Below, piece by piece: positions 24,811 through 33,706 of a DNA stretch of 55,381 bases. Source of the DNA: an uncultured Thiodictyon sp. (GTDB lineage Bacteria; Pseudomonadota; Gammaproteobacteria; Chromatiales; Chromatiaceae); NCBI GenBank assembly GCA_903837595.1, contig CAILVI010000095.1:1-55381 (forward strand), written 5' to 3'. The first letter of the stretch is position 1. The number at the start of each line of letters is the position of its first letter. The notes under the pieces are model-generated. The model did no database searches and was not told the DNA's origin. It saw nothing but the letters and a program-made list of their open reading frames with translations. Position numbers and translations under genes: made by a program.

Positions 24811-26254
24811 TGGGGCCTCCCGGCAGGCTGAAGCAGAAGGTGGCGCCGGCACCCAGGCGCCCCTCCCCCGTCACCCGCCCACCGTGTTTTTCGATATAGC
24901 GTTTGACGATGGCCAGCCCCACCCCGGTGCCCTCGAATTCATCCATCCCGTGGAGGCGCTGGAACAGACCAAACAGTTTGCCGGCATAGGCCGGGTCGAA
25001 ACCGGCGCCGTTGTCGGCGACACGATAGAAGATCGTCCCGGGGACTGTCTCACCCGCCTCCGGTCGCCCGCTAACCTCGATCACCGCGGGTTGGCGGTCC
25101 CGGCTGAATTTCAGCGCATTGCCCAGCAGGTTCTGCCAGACCTGACGCACCGCACCCGGGTCGCCCCAGGCGGGCGGCAACTCGGCCAGGTGCAGGTCCA
25201 CCGCCCGTCCGGTCCGCTGCGGCTCCAACCCCTGCCAGACCTCCTGCACCAGCGCGTTCATATCGAGCTCAATCAGCCGCAAGGTCTGGCGACCGGCGCG
25301 CGACAGCGCCAGGATATCGTCGATCAGTTGCGCCATCCGGCGGGCATTGTCGCTGACTACGCCCAGCAGTCGCACCCCTTCCGCATCCAGCCGGGGGGCA
25401 TAATCCTCGCGCAGGATCGCCGCGAAACCGTCGATCGCGCGCAACGGGGCGCGCAGGTCGTGCGACACCGAATAACTGAAGGCCTCCAGGTCCGCGTTGG
25501 CGGTCTCCAACTCGGCGGTGCGCCGGCTGAGTGCCGCGGTGCGTTCTTCCACCAGTGTCTTGGAGTCACGTAAGCGGCCGGTCATGGCGTTGAAGGCCGC
25601 GGCCAGCCGGCCGAGTTCGTCCCCGCTCTCGACCGTCACCTGATAGGCGAGGTTGCCGCCCTCCACCCGGTGCATCGCGGCCCCCAGCCGCTCCAGCCCG
25701 TGGATCAGGCGCCGACTGAGCCAGGTCAACAGGGTGACGCTGAGCAAGGTCAAGACCGTGAGCGCGACCAGCACCAGGTTATCGATCCGCCGCTGGATCT
25801 GTACCACCTCCAAGTGCTCGCGGCTGGCGAGCTGACGCGCCTTGAAACGCAGGTCCTGGACCTTGACCAGCAAGGCGCCCGCGAGCTGATCGCGGCTGAC
25901 GGCCGTCCCTTGAAGCAAGAGTCTGAGTAGTCGCCCAAGGTCGCCCTGGCCTTGCCGGATGGATTCCAATAATGCCCGTTGTTCGGGGGCGGTGAACCGC
26001 GCAGCGGCCAGGCTCGCGGCCAGAATCGCCTGCTGTTTAGCCAATTGGCCGGCGACACGGGACCCGCCGTAGAGCAGGAACTCCTGAGTCAAGGCGTTCA
26101 ACTCAGAGATAGTGCGGACGCTCAACTCGGCCTGCTCCGCCCGCGCCCGCGCCCGGTCCACACCCTGCCAGGACACCCAGAGTCCCGCGCCGATGACGAG
26201 CCCAAAGAGTGCGGGCAACCAGGCAGCAACGCGCAATTGCGTCTTGATGGACAT
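24800..26254 (-). CDS. Membrane sensor histidine kinase with HAMP domain (484 aa)
   Basis: The sensor has a transmembrane helix at residues 10-30, an extracytoplasmic helical domain (31-158, CHASE3-like length), a second helix at 160-180, HAMP (181-235), HisKA with His265 ([17 protein letters not shown]) and an ATPase domain ([37 protein letters not shown]). The kinase core is of the bacteriophytochrome-like type that works with Rcp1-like receivers, matching the next gene. It follows the binding-protein gene by 10 nt, with AGGACC overlapping that gene's stop codon. The periplasmic binding protein encoded just upstream is the obvious candidate for its input. Confidence 0.9.
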   Translation of the reverse strand: MSIKTQLRVAAWLPALFGLVIGAGLWVSWQGVDRARARAEQAELSVRTISELNALTQEFLLYGGSRVAGQLAKQQAILAASLAAARFTAPEQRALLESIRQGQGDLGRLLRLLLQGTAVSRDQLAGALLVKVQDLRFKARQLASREHLEVVQIQRRIDNLVLVALTVLTLLSVTLLTWLSRRLIHGLERLGAAMHRVEGGNLAYQVTVESGDELGRLAAAFNAMTGRLRDSKTLVEERTAALSRRTAELETANADLEAFSYSVSHDLRAPLRAIDGFAAILREDYAPRLDAEGVRLLGVVSDNARRMAQLIDDILALSRAGRQTLRLIELDMNALVQEVWQGLEPQRTGRAVDLHLAELPPAWGDPGAVRQVWQNLLGNALKFSRDRQPAVIEVSGRPEAGETVPGTIFYRVADNGAGFDPAYAGKLFGLFQRLHGMDEFEGTGVGLAIVKRYIEKHGGRVTGEGRLGAGATFCFSLPGGPNDE

Positions 26255-26264
26255 GTTACAGGTC

Positions 26265-27263
26265 CTAATCGACGATCGAGACGGCCTGCGGCCTGACCGC
26301 CCGCAGGTCTTTGAGATCGATCAGCTGCATGAAGTCCGGCAGCGGGGGCCGCTCGGGCGCCGGCAGTAGACCGATCTGCCAGCGTGCCGCATTCTCCAGG
26401 ATGAAGGGCAGCGGCTGGTCGAGCCTGACGCCGAACTCGTGCAGCGAGCGGACAAACTTGAAGTTCTCGGCCGGTTCCTCATAGACAGGCGCCAGCAGCC
26501 GCGCAGCCTCGTCCGGTGCCGCGGCCATCGACTGTTCCGCCCGGATAAGTGCGCGCAGGACCGCTTGGACCGGGCTGGCCGCCTGCTCAACCACGTCTTG
26601 GCGTGCCAACAACAGAAATGGGCTGACCACCAGACCGGGGAAGCTGAAGACCTGGGCACGCTCACCCAACGCTTTGGCCAGGTTGCGGATGTTTGGCTCC
26701 CAATGGGCGGCGGCATCGACCGAGCCAGCCAGCAGGGCCGGGCCGATCTCCTGGGGCTGCAGATAGACCTCGGTGACATCGCCGGCGGTCAGCCCCTGGG
26801 AGGCCAGGAACATATCCAGAAAATAGTGTGCCGAGGTCGCCCGCGCCACCGCGATCCGTCGGCCGCGCAGGTCCGCCGGGGCCGCAATGCCGCGGTCCCG
26901 GTAGGCGACGATGCCTTCGAATTGGCCGGAGGATGAGAGCGCCGCCAGGATGCGGAAGTCGGCGCGGTGCAGTGCCTGGAATACCACCGGGGGGACGGCG
27001 GCGGTCGACAGGGCACAGTCGCCGGCCAGCATCGCCGCCAGCGCCTGAAAGCCGCTCGGGAAGTGCCGCGTCTGCACCTCCAGACCTTCGACCTGATAGA
27101 AACCCTGGAGCTTCGCCAGCGGCACTAGGGCCGCGGCCTCGCTCCCGTGGCAGATCGTGATCGGGTCCACGCCTGCCGCCAGGCCTGGCGCCGCACTGAT
27201 GGCCACGGCAAGCACCGCGCCCAAGGCCGTACGCATCGATCGCAGTAAAAACGCTATACTCAT
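26265..27263 (-). CDS. Periplasmic substrate-binding protein, NMT1/THI5-like (332 aa)
   Basis: A signal peptide (residues 1-30, TALGAVLAVAISAAPGLAAG) precedes a type 2 periplasmic binding fold of the NMT1/THI5/SsuA kind: ITICHGSEAAALVPLAKLQGFYQVEGLEV, GDCALSTAAVPPVVFQAL, ADLRGRRIAVARATSAHYFLD (each quoted in part). Such proteins usually feed ABC importers for sulfonates, nitrate or pyrimidine precursors, but no permease or ATPase gene is nearby; instead it heads an operon with a membrane kinase, so a sensing role is likely. ATG 27263 gives a proper signal peptide; the longer open frame to 27419 does not. Confidence 0.85.
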   Translation of the reverse strand: MSIAFLLRSMRTALGAVLAVAISAAPGLAAGVDPITICHGSEAAALVPLAKLQGFYQVEGLEVQTRHFPSGFQALAAMLAGDCALSTAAVPPVVFQALHRADFRILAALSSSGQFEGIVAYRDRGIAAPADLRGRRIAVARATSAHYFLDMFLASQGLTAGDVTEVYLQPQEIGPALLAGSVDAAAHWEPNIRNLAKALGERAQVFSFPGLVVSPFLLLARQDVVEQAASPVQAVLRALIRAEQSMAAAPDEAARLLAPVYEEPAENFKFVRSLHEFGVRLDQPLPFILENAARWQIGLLPAPERPPLPDFMQLIDLKDLRAVRPQAVSIVD

Positions 27264-27297
27264 CGTGCTTGCCCTGTCGGGTCGGAAACCACTATTG

Positions 27298-28188
27298 ATG
27301 ATACACCAAAGCTTACTGATTGTCGGCAGCCTGCTGATCCTGCTGGCCGCCGGCTGGGAATTGGCACTGGCGCCGCGGTGGACCCAGCGTCTGCCGCCGG
27401 ATTGGACTTGGCAGGCCAATTATATCGGCATCACCGCTGCACCGGACCCGGCCACCGGGCGGTTCCCGGCCGATAATCGCATTTCGACCTACCAGCGCTC
27501 CGTCGCTATCGCCTCCGCTACCGAGCGTCCACGCGTCGTCAAGATCAGGGATAGCTACATCATCCGTGACGTCGAGACGGGCGCCGTCGCCTATGAATAC
27601 ATCATAGATGCGATGGTCGACCCGGCGACCGGCGCCTATACGGCGCCGGCGCTGCAGGGCCAGGTACTGGTTTTCCCACGGCATGCCGAAAAGAAGACTT
27701 ACCGGCTGCGCGCCAGCTATCTCAAAGGGGTCCCACTCGACTATCAGGGCGAAGAGAATATCGGCGGCCTGACGACCTATGTCTACGGTTACCAAGGCCG
27801 CGGAGAGTATACGCAATCCTATGCCGGCACAGAGCGCTATCCCGGCGCCCCACTCGCGGCCGGGCAGGAGGTGAAATGCGCCGGCGATCAATTCTACTTA
27901 AAGGTTTGGGTAGAGCCCCTGACCGGCGAAACGCTCAAGCTCGATGAGGGGTGCCCGTCAGGCGATTATGTTTATGACATCGCCACTGGCCGGCAACTCG
28001 CCCCGGTCGTGCGCTGGGCCGGAACCACGGCCGGTGACGACATATTGATCCGCGCCGACCAGATCCGCGCCGACCGTCGCCGACTGCTGTGGTTCGATCG
28101 CTATCTGCCGGCCGGCGCCGCCCTGATCGGACTGTTGGTGCTCGGTTGGGCCGGCGTCAGGCGCGCGGTGGTCGGAGCCCGCGGATGA
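27298..28188 (+). CDS. DUF3068 (PorA family) membrane protein (296 aa)
   Basis: Topology: an N-terminal transmembrane helix (SLLIVGSLLILLAAGWELAL), an extracytoplasmic beta-rich domain (about 30-265) and a C-terminal helix (YLPAGAALIGLLVLGWAGV). The middle contains family-like features: YQRSVAIAS, IIRDVETGAVAYEY, LVFPRHAEKKTYRL, YQGEENIGGLTTYVYGYQG. DUF3068 proteins are annotated porin PorA family from actinobacteria, but two helices around a soluble domain do not look like a porin. The gene overlaps the following cyclase gene by ATGA, so the two are coupled, and a function as its partner or sensor is plausible. Only 34 bp separate its start from the divergent binding-protein gene. Confidence 0.75.
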   Translation: MIHQSLLIVGSLLILLAAGWELALAPRWTQRLPPDWTWQANYIGITAAPDPATGRFPADNRISTYQRSVAIASATERPRVVKIRDSYIIRDVETGAVAYEYIIDAMVDPATGAYTAPALQGQVLVFPRHAEKKTYRLRASYLKGVPLDYQGEENIGGLTTYVYGYQGRGEYTQSYAGTERYPGAPLAAGQEVKCAGDQFYLKVWVEPLTGETLKLDEGCPSGDYVYDIATGRQLAPVVRWAGTTAGDDILIRADQIRADRRRLLWFDRYLPAGAALIGLLVLGWAGVRRAVVGARG

Positions 28189-28925
28189 AACGTCCCACGC
28201 GCTCGCTCACCGCCCGCATCCTATTCGGGCAGGCCATCGGTTTTATCATCGCCGTCGGTTTGGGCCTCATCATCCTCTATTTTGGCATCCGCGCGCAGAT
28301 GTATAACGGCATTCGGACCTATGGTCTGGCGCCCTTGGAAATGCTGGTCCATTTGCTCAAGGAGGACACACACCTACTCAAGGAAGACCCGGCGCTCCTA
28401 CGGTCGGGTGCGCCCGCCAGGGGCAAGGGTCTCAACCGCTCCATCGCCGAATTCGCCGCGAGCTTTCCCGATATCGCCCGTTTGAGCGTCGTGGATTATC
28501 GGCTGCGCGTCTTGGCCGATAGCAGCGGCGTGCCGCCGGGCAGTACCACCGATCAAAACGCATTGATAGAACTCATGCGCGGCAGGGATCGGGAGGCGAC
28601 CTATTCTCTTTCTTATACATCCTTTGGTCAGCATTATCTCCGACTCTCCCAGGCCATTCATGGCGCCTATGATCCAGTGCGCGCATCGGACGTGATCGGC
28701 GCGGCATCCATCGACTTGTCGCTGTCAGCGGCAGAGCGGCACATCGACTCAAGCTTTATGCAGGCGGCCGGAGTACTCATCTTCCTTTTCATGTTGCAGA
28801 TCGGCATGCAATATCTGCTCCTGCGCCGGCTCGCCTTGATCCCGATCCGCGCCCTCATGATGACGGTCCAACAGCTTGAGCGTGGCCGGCTCGATGCCCG
28901 CGCCGCAGGCGATGCCCCCCGGTGA
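28185..28925 (+). CDS. Diguanylate cyclase, N-terminal part up to a frameshift (246 aa)
   Basis: This frame encodes the sensor half of a membrane diguanylate cyclase: transmembrane helix at about 15-36 (FGQAIGFIIAVGLGLIILYF), periplasmic domain (about 37-180), second helix (AAGVLIFLFMLQIGMQYLLL) and the first half of a HAMP domain (PIRALMMTVQQLERGRLDARA). It stops just after GDAPR because of a run of six C at 28915-28920. Removing one C would join it to the next frame as GDAPGEPGELGRAFNRMADE, a perfect HAMP continuation, giving a 744-residue protein. So this is either a sequencing error, a true inactivating mutation, or phase-variable slippage. The start codon overlaps the DUF3068 stop codon. 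Confidence 0.8.
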   Translation: MKRPTRSLTARILFGQAIGFIIAVGLGLIILYFGIRAQMYNGIRTYGLAPLEMLVHLLKEDTHLLKEDPALLRSGAPARGKGLNRSIAEFAASFPDIARLSVVDYRLRVLADSSGVPPGSTTDQNALIELMRGRDREATYSLSYTSFGQHYLRLSQAIHGAYDPVRASDVIGAASIDLSLSAAERHIDSSFMQAAGVLIFLFMLQIGMQYLLLRRLALIPIRALMMTVQQLERGRLDARAAGDAPR

Positions 28926-30420
28926 ACCCGGCGAACTGGGGCGGGCGTTCAATCGCATGGCGGACGAGATCGAGCGGACCAGCAAGGCGCTACGCGAGCA
29001 CAGCCTGAAATTCGAGACGATCATTCAGTCCTCACCCTTGGCGATGATCCAACTGGACAGCCACAAGCAGGTCACGATCTGGAATCGCGCGGCCGAGCGC
29101 CTATTCGGTTGGAGCGAGGCCGAGGCCCTGGCGCACCCATTGCAAACCGTTCCACCGGAAAAACAGGCTGAACATTCGGCCATTCTGGTCGCGCTCGCAC
29201 GGGGCGAAACGCTATCGAACCTGGCGACTCAGCGCTTGCGCAAAGACGGCAGCCTGGTGCATGTCAGTGCATCCATGTCGCCGATACGCGACATCACCGG
29301 CGCGATCACCGGATACACTGCCTTCATCGCCGATAATTCGCACATTAAGAAGGCCGAGGATGAACTCTTGGCGGCCAATGACAGGCTCTCGCTGTCAGTG
29401 GCAACGCTTGAACAAAGGACCGGCGAACTCACCCTCTTGGGTGAAATGGGCAATCTGCTGCAGGCCTGCACCACGCCGCCGGAAGCACATCACGTGATTG
29501 CCCAGGCCATCGCGAAGATCTTTCCCGGCATGGCGGGGGCACTGTATGAGATTCCACCCTCCCGCGATCGGATCGAGCCGGTCATCGGCTGGAATGACGG
29601 CGACACCAGAGCGGAGGCCTTTACCATGGATGAGTGCTGGGCCTTGCGGCGCGGATGTGCTCACCGCGTAGATGATTGCGCAACCGGCCTGATCTGCGGG
29701 CACGTCGCCGCCGCGGGAGATGCGGCGCGCCCCTATCTGTGCGTGCCGCTGATCGCGCAGGGCGAGGCGCTGGGCCTCCTGCACTTGCGGTGCGCGCCCG
29801 GCGCACCGGCCCTTAGCCAGGAAAACCAGCGACTGGCCGAAACGATCGCCGAACAGATCGCCATGGCACTGTCCAACCTGAAGCTGCGGGAGGCCTTGCG
29901 GCAGCAATCGATCCGCGATGCACTGACCGGGCTCTTCAACCGCCGCTATATGGACGCGACCCTGAGCCGCGAGATCGAACGCGCCAGACGCCACCAGGCG
30001 CCAGTGGCCGTGCTCATGCTGGATATCGACCTTTTCAAGCACTTCAACGACACCTACGGCCACCGCGCGGGCGATCTGTTATTAACCGCGCTGGGCCAAT
30101 TTCTAAAGACGCAGATCCGTCTCGATGACATTGCCTGCCGCTATGGCGGCGAAGAGTTCACGCTCATCCTGCCCGGCGCCTCGCAGGAGTTGGCACAGCA
30201 ACGCGCCGAGGAAGTGCGAGCCAACGTTCACGCGCTTGCGGTGGATTTCGCGGGGCAGCGGCTGGGGAGAGTCACCCTCTCATTGGGTGTCGCGGTCTTT
30301 CCGGTTCACGGCGCGAGCGGCCAGGCCGTACTGGACGCCGCCGATGCCGCGCTGTACCGCGCCAAGGAAAATGGGCGGGATCGCGTCGAGATAGCCGTGG
30401 ACCCGGCGACGAGCGGCTGA
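28876..30420 (+). CDS. Diguanylate cyclase, C-terminal part: HAMP end, PAS, GAF, GGDEF (frame after shift)
   Basis: The frame continues the broken HAMP domain (GELGRAFNRMADEIERT), followed by PAS (FETIIQSSPLAMIQLD, ending ITGYTAFIADNS), GAF (about residues 165-330) and a GGDEF domain beginning DALTGLFNRRYMDATL. The active-site loop is GGEEF (CRYGGEEFTLILPG), which is catalytically competent; LDIDLFKHFNDTYGHRAGD is intact. It would make c-di-GMP, opposing the HD-GYP enzyme of the neighbouring leftward operon. The frame opens at a TTG with no ribosome binding site, so independent translation is doubtful; the natural product is probably the joined 744-residue protein. Confidence 0.82.
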   Translation: MSVAGSMPAPQAMPPGEPGELGRAFNRMADEIERTSKALREHSLKFETIIQSSPLAMIQLDSHKQVTIWNRAAERLFGWSEAEALAHPLQTVPPEKQAEHSAILVALARGETLSNLATQRLRKDGSLVHVSASMSPIRDITGAITGYTAFIADNSHIKKAEDELLAANDRLSLSVATLEQRTGELTLLGEMGNLLQACTTPPEAHHVIAQAIAKIFPGMAGALYEIPPSRDRIEPVIGWNDGDTRAEAFTMDECWALRRGCAHRVDDCATGLICGHVAAAGDAARPYLCVPLIAQGEALGLLHLRCAPGAPALSQENQRLAETIAEQIAMALSNLKLREALRQQSIRDALTGLFNRRYMDATLSREIERARRHQAPVAVLMLDIDLFKHFNDTYGHRAGDLLLTALGQFLKTQIRLDDIACRYGGEEFTLILPGASQELAQQRAEEVRANVHALAVDFAGQRLGRVTLSLGVAVFPVHGASGQAVLDAADAALYRAKENGRDRVEIAVDPATSG

Positions 30421-30524
30421 CGCAGCGGCGCATTCTCTCGCACCTCGCGGCGTCGCTGTCCGAGCTTAGTCAGCATCGCCGGAACCGAATCAACAGCGTC
30501 TGACCTTGCGCAGTACCGGCAATC

Positions 30525-30755
30525 CTATGCTTGCGCCTTGGGGGCATCCCCTGCCAGGTCCGCCCCGGCCGCCAGGGCGGTCAGGCAAGGCAGGCACAGG
30601 CAGTCCCGATACCGTCCGTTGATGGCCGACCGGGTCGCCGCGCAGAGTTCCACCCGGGCACAGTCGCAGTGTGCGGGGTCGTTTCGTCGACACTCAAACA
30701 CCCGGCCGCAACGCGGGCAGACCTTGATCTCAGGTGCCGTGCCCAGGTCTGCCAT
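30525..30755 (-). CDS. Cysteine-rich CWC family protein (76 aa)
   Basis: This small protein carries the CWC pattern: VCPRCGRVFECRRNDPAHCD, then CARVEL .. CLCLPCL. The paired cysteines suggest zinc binding. Family members occur as small stand-alone proteins in proteobacteria, without known function. It lies between the cyclase gene and the phosphomannomutase gene, reading toward the former; 105 nt separate it from the end of the cyclase gene. Confidence 0.78.
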   Translation of the reverse strand: MADLGTAPEIKVCPRCGRVFECRRNDPAHCDCARVELCAATRSAINGRYRDCLCLPCLTALAAGADLAGDAPKAQA

Positions 30756-30805
30756 GAGCCCCCCTCAGTCCAACTGCCGTGCATTGATTGACATGATGCG
30801 CGGGA

Positions 30806-32299
30806 CTAGCCGCGTTCGCCCCGCCAACCCGCCAGGATACCCATGCAGATCGCGTTCATCTGCGCCGCCCGCGCCGGACTGTCCGCCTCCGTATAGGCAC
30901 GCAGTTCCGGCGCGTTGCCGGAGGGGCGCAGGTGGGCGATCTCACCGCTCGCGAAGGTGATGCGCAGCCCGTCGGTGTCGTCGAGTCCGGCGACCGGCCC
31001 GAAGGCCGGAGCAAACACCGCCGCCACGGCGGCCAGATTGCCCGCCGCGTCATTGCCCGTCAGGGCGGCGAGCCGCGCCGCGCTCACTTGCGTGGGGAAG
31101 TCCTTGATGCGGTCACTGTAGGTAAAGCGCGCCGGCAGGTCGGCGGCCAGGGCCGCCACCGGCCGTCCCTGCGCGACCGCCGCCAGGAGGATGGTGACGG
31201 CCACCAGCACCGCATCACGGGTGGGCAGTGCGGCCAGGGTGCGCCCGGCGCGCTCGATCGGGGTCTGCAACAGGAAACCGCCGTTGGCCTCATATCCCGC
31301 CACCGGGGCCAGCCCGTGGGCGCTCAGTTGCGCCATCCCCTCGATCACGAAGGGCGAGCCGATGCGGGTGCGCAGGACCTGGGCGAAGGCCCCGCAGCGC
31401 TCCACCGCGGTGTTGCTGCTGACCGGCGTGACGAGCCCACGCACCCCAAGCGCACGGGCGCACAGGATGCCGGCGATGTCGCCGCGCAGCCACTCGCCGT
31501 CCGCGCCGGCGACCAGTGGACGGTCGCCGTCACCGTCGGCCGAGACCAGGGCATCGAATGCGCCGGTGGCCGCCCAGTCCCGGGCGAGGACGACATCCTC
31601 CGGGCGGATCGCCTCGGTATCGACCGGGATGAAGCGATCCGACCAGCCGAGCCGGGTCACCTGGGCACCCAGACCCTCCAAGACCACACGATAGACCTCC
31701 CGGGCGACGCTAGAGTGCTCATAGACACCGACGCGCAATCCGGCGAGACAACCGGCCGGGAAAAAGTCCAGATAGCGACGCACATAGGCGTCATAGGCCA
31801 GCGGTTCCTCCGGCGGCAGGGCATCAGGCTCACCGGCCGCGAGCATCCCGTCCGCATCGAACAGGCCCGCCGGGAGGCTGACCGTCTGGGCGCGGATGCC
31901 GGCCTCGTCGGCCTTCAGCACCTCCCCCGTCGGCAGGTTGAACTTGATGCCGTTGCGGTCATCGGGGATGTGACTGCCGGTCACCATCAATGAGGGGATG
32001 CCGTGGGCGATGCCGTAGGCGGCCACCGCGGGGCTGGGGATGCGGCCGAAGTTGCGTGGGCGGCAGCCCAGATCCAGGACGGCGCGGGCACAGGCGGCCA
32101 GAATGCGCCCGGTGCTGGGGCGCAGATCGCCGGCCAGGGCGACCTCGCATCCGGGCGTGGCGGCACCCGCGGCGAGCAGGTATTGCAGGAAGCCCGCCGT
32201 GTAGGCATGACAGACCCGGTCAGTCATCGCCACCGCCAGCCCGCGGGCACCACTGGTGCCGAACCCGACCCCGCTCTCGCTCATCAGATCGCCGATACG
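30806..32299 (-). CDS. Phosphomannomutase / phosphohexomutase (497 aa)
   Basis: An alpha-D-phosphohexomutase superfamily enzyme interconverting hexose 6- and 1-phosphates for sugar-nucleotide synthesis. Visible motifs: N-terminal VGFGTSGARGL, the catalytic phosphoserine loop VTGSHIPDDRNGIKF, the metal loop SADGDGDRPLVAG, the sugar-specificity loop GYEANGGFLLQTPI and the phosphate-binding RPSGNAPELRAY. The variant TGSHIP (instead of TASHNP) and EANGG are seen in a phosphomannomutase subgroup of proteobacteria. ATG 32299 has GGAGG at correct spacing. No other polysaccharide genes are next to it, so the end product is unknown. Confidence 0.88.
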   Translation of the reverse strand, partial: RIGDLMSESGVGFGTSGARGLAVAMTDRVCHAYTAGFLQYLLAAGAATPGCEVALAGDLRPSTGRILAACARAVLDLGCRPRNFGRIPSPAVAAYGIAHGIPSLMVTGSHIPDDRNGIKFNLPTGEVLKADEAGIRAQTVSLPAGLFDADGMLAAGEPDALPPEEPLAYDAYVRRYLDFFPAGCLAGLRVGVYEHSSVAREVYRVVLEGLGAQVTRLGWSDRFIPVDTEAIRPEDVVLARDWAATGAFDALVSADGDGDRPLVAGADGEWLRGDIAGILCARALGVRGLVTPVSSNTAVERCGAFAQVLRTRIGSPFVIEGMAQLSAHGLAPVAGYEANGGFLLQTPIERAGRTLAALPTRDAVLVAVTILLAAVAQGRPVAALAADLPARFTYSDRIKDFPTQVSAARLAALTGNDAAGNLAAVAAVFAPAFGPVAGLDDTDGLRITFASGEIAHLRPSGNAPELRAYTEADSPARAAQMNAICMGILAGWRGERG

Positions 32300-32566
32300 C
32301 ATAAGGACCTCCGACTGGGGCGCGGCCAACCGCGCGTGGATAGCGCCGTCCGGCGACGGCGGCGCCAGTTTAACCCGTCAGCGGCCCGGCGCGGCACGGC
32401 GATACTGCCCCCTGGCGGGCGAGTCGGTTACATTGCACCAGCCGGCCCAGGCCCCGCGCAACGACGGTCACCCCGTCAGGATGCCTTGAATTAACAGACG
32501 CCTGAGGGCATCTTGCAGGGCTTGACGGGTCGTACCGATCCGACACCATCGACGAGGAGACAGAGC

Positions 32567-33220
32567 ATGTTCGAGACCCCCAGGCCCCTGACATTCGCAT
32601 CCGCCGGCGTACTCGCCCTGGCCTTGAGTCAGGGGATCGCCCTGGCGGCGGCGCCGGCCGCAGCCCCCGTACCCGCTGCGGCGCCGGTGGCGGCACCGGC
32701 CGCACCGACCGCGGCCAATCCCGGCGCCCCCGCCGGCGCCCCGGCCGCGGCGAGCACCATGGACCCGGCGCATTGCGACCACATGATGCAAATGACCCCG
32801 CAAGAGCGCCAGGCCGCGCGCGAAGCGCACTGGAAGGAGCACCGGGCACGGGCCGCCGAGCATGGTGTGGAACTGCCCGAGACCCCACCGTGGGTGGCTG
32901 CCGAGCAGCGGCGCAAGGCCGATCAGGAGCGGTTCGAGCAGTATCGTAAGACCGTCGAGGCCCTGACCCCGGAGCAACGGGAGGCCGCCCAGGCCCTGTT
33001 CGGACGCGGTGGTGCGCGCGCGCAGGGACCGGACTGGTCCATGCCGCCGATGCCCCCGCGCGGCGGCGGCTACGGCTACGGCCCCCAGGGCGGCTATCCG
33101 GGCTACGGCTATGGCCCCTACCAGGGCGGCCCCATGCCCTATGATGAAGGCGACATGTGGCAAGGGCCGTCCGCAGCTGCGGCACCACCCGCGTCGGCGC
33201 CCGCCCCGGTGGCCAAATAG
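32567..33220 (+). CDS. Secreted Ala/Pro-rich protein with Gly-Tyr-rich tail (217 aa)
   Basis: ATG 32567 follows GAGGAGA at good distance. A signal peptide (residues 1-28, ending GIALAAA) leads into an Ala/Pro low-complexity segment (29-64), then a charged helical region (about 65-150; TPQERQAAREAHWKEHRARA, LTPEQREAAQALF) and a Gly/Tyr/Pro-rich tail (GGGYGYGPQGGYPGYGYGPY). The middle resembles periplasmic Spy/CpxP-like or heavy-metal-resistance helical proteins in composition, but I cannot see their LTxxQ signature clearly. The Gly-Tyr tail recalls structural or sulfur-globule-type proteins. No firm function; it is probably periplasmic or surface-exposed. Confidence 0.7.
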   Translation: MFETPRPLTFASAGVLALALSQGIALAAAPAAAPVPAAAPVAAPAAPTAANPGAPAGAPAAASTMDPAHCDHMMQMTPQERQAAREAHWKEHRARAAEHGVELPETPPWVAAEQRRKADQERFEQYRKTVEALTPEQREAAQALFGRGGARAQGPDWSMPPMPPRGGGYGYGPQGGYPGYGYGPYQGGPMPYDEGDMWQGPSAAAAPPASAPAPVAK

Positions 33221-33351
33221 CGGCTGGCCGCCGCGAACCCGCCCCTTGGTCATCATCCTGGTCACACCGTACCCCCGCGCTCGTGAACCGCGGGACAAGT
33301 GCGCGGGATAGCTCGCCTTAGACGATTTCCAAGAATCAGCAGACCGCCAAG

Positions 33352-33379
33352 TGTAGGTGCGACTTAAGTCGCACCTACA
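33352..33379. repeat. 28-bp perfect palindrome (second copy of TGTAGGTGCGACT family)
   Basis: TGTAGGTGCGACTTAAGTCG followed by CACCTACA is a perfect palindrome and differs from the copy at 9437-9464 only at the centre. It lies about 130 nt after the end of the secreted Ala/Pro-rich protein gene and could serve as its terminator. The remainder of 33221-33706 holds no gene or signal that I can support. Confidence 0.65.
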
Positions 33380-33706
33380 GCGCCTCACTTCCGCACTTGG
33401 CGATGAGCGTAGAGCAACACCGCATGCCGGCGCCCCCCGCAAGGGTTTGTCGGGATCTGGATTGCGCAAGATATTGCTTGATCATCGCCAAGGAGCAACG
33501 GCTCAAGCCGATGATTTCCCGCCCATCGCAAAGCACTGACATTCTGCACACCTGGCCCACCGACAAGCCCGGGTGCGCTGCCGCACAGACCCACTCCACC
33601 CGCTCCGACTATACGTGATGACGTAGGCAGAATGAACCAGTCACCCAGACGGCGAATGGTCAGCAGGGGCCAGCGGACGTCAATCACCAACTAGCGGAAC
33701 AACAAC

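Noticed and set aside
26265-27263. Complete ABC importer operon
   Set aside because: Only the binding protein is present; no permease or ATPase gene lies on either side.
33385-33690. A 101-codon minus-strand frame in the spacer after the secreted Ala/Pro-rich protein gene
   Set aside because: No ribosome binding site, no recognisable family, and it runs through the dispersed palindrome region; it could not be supported as a gene.
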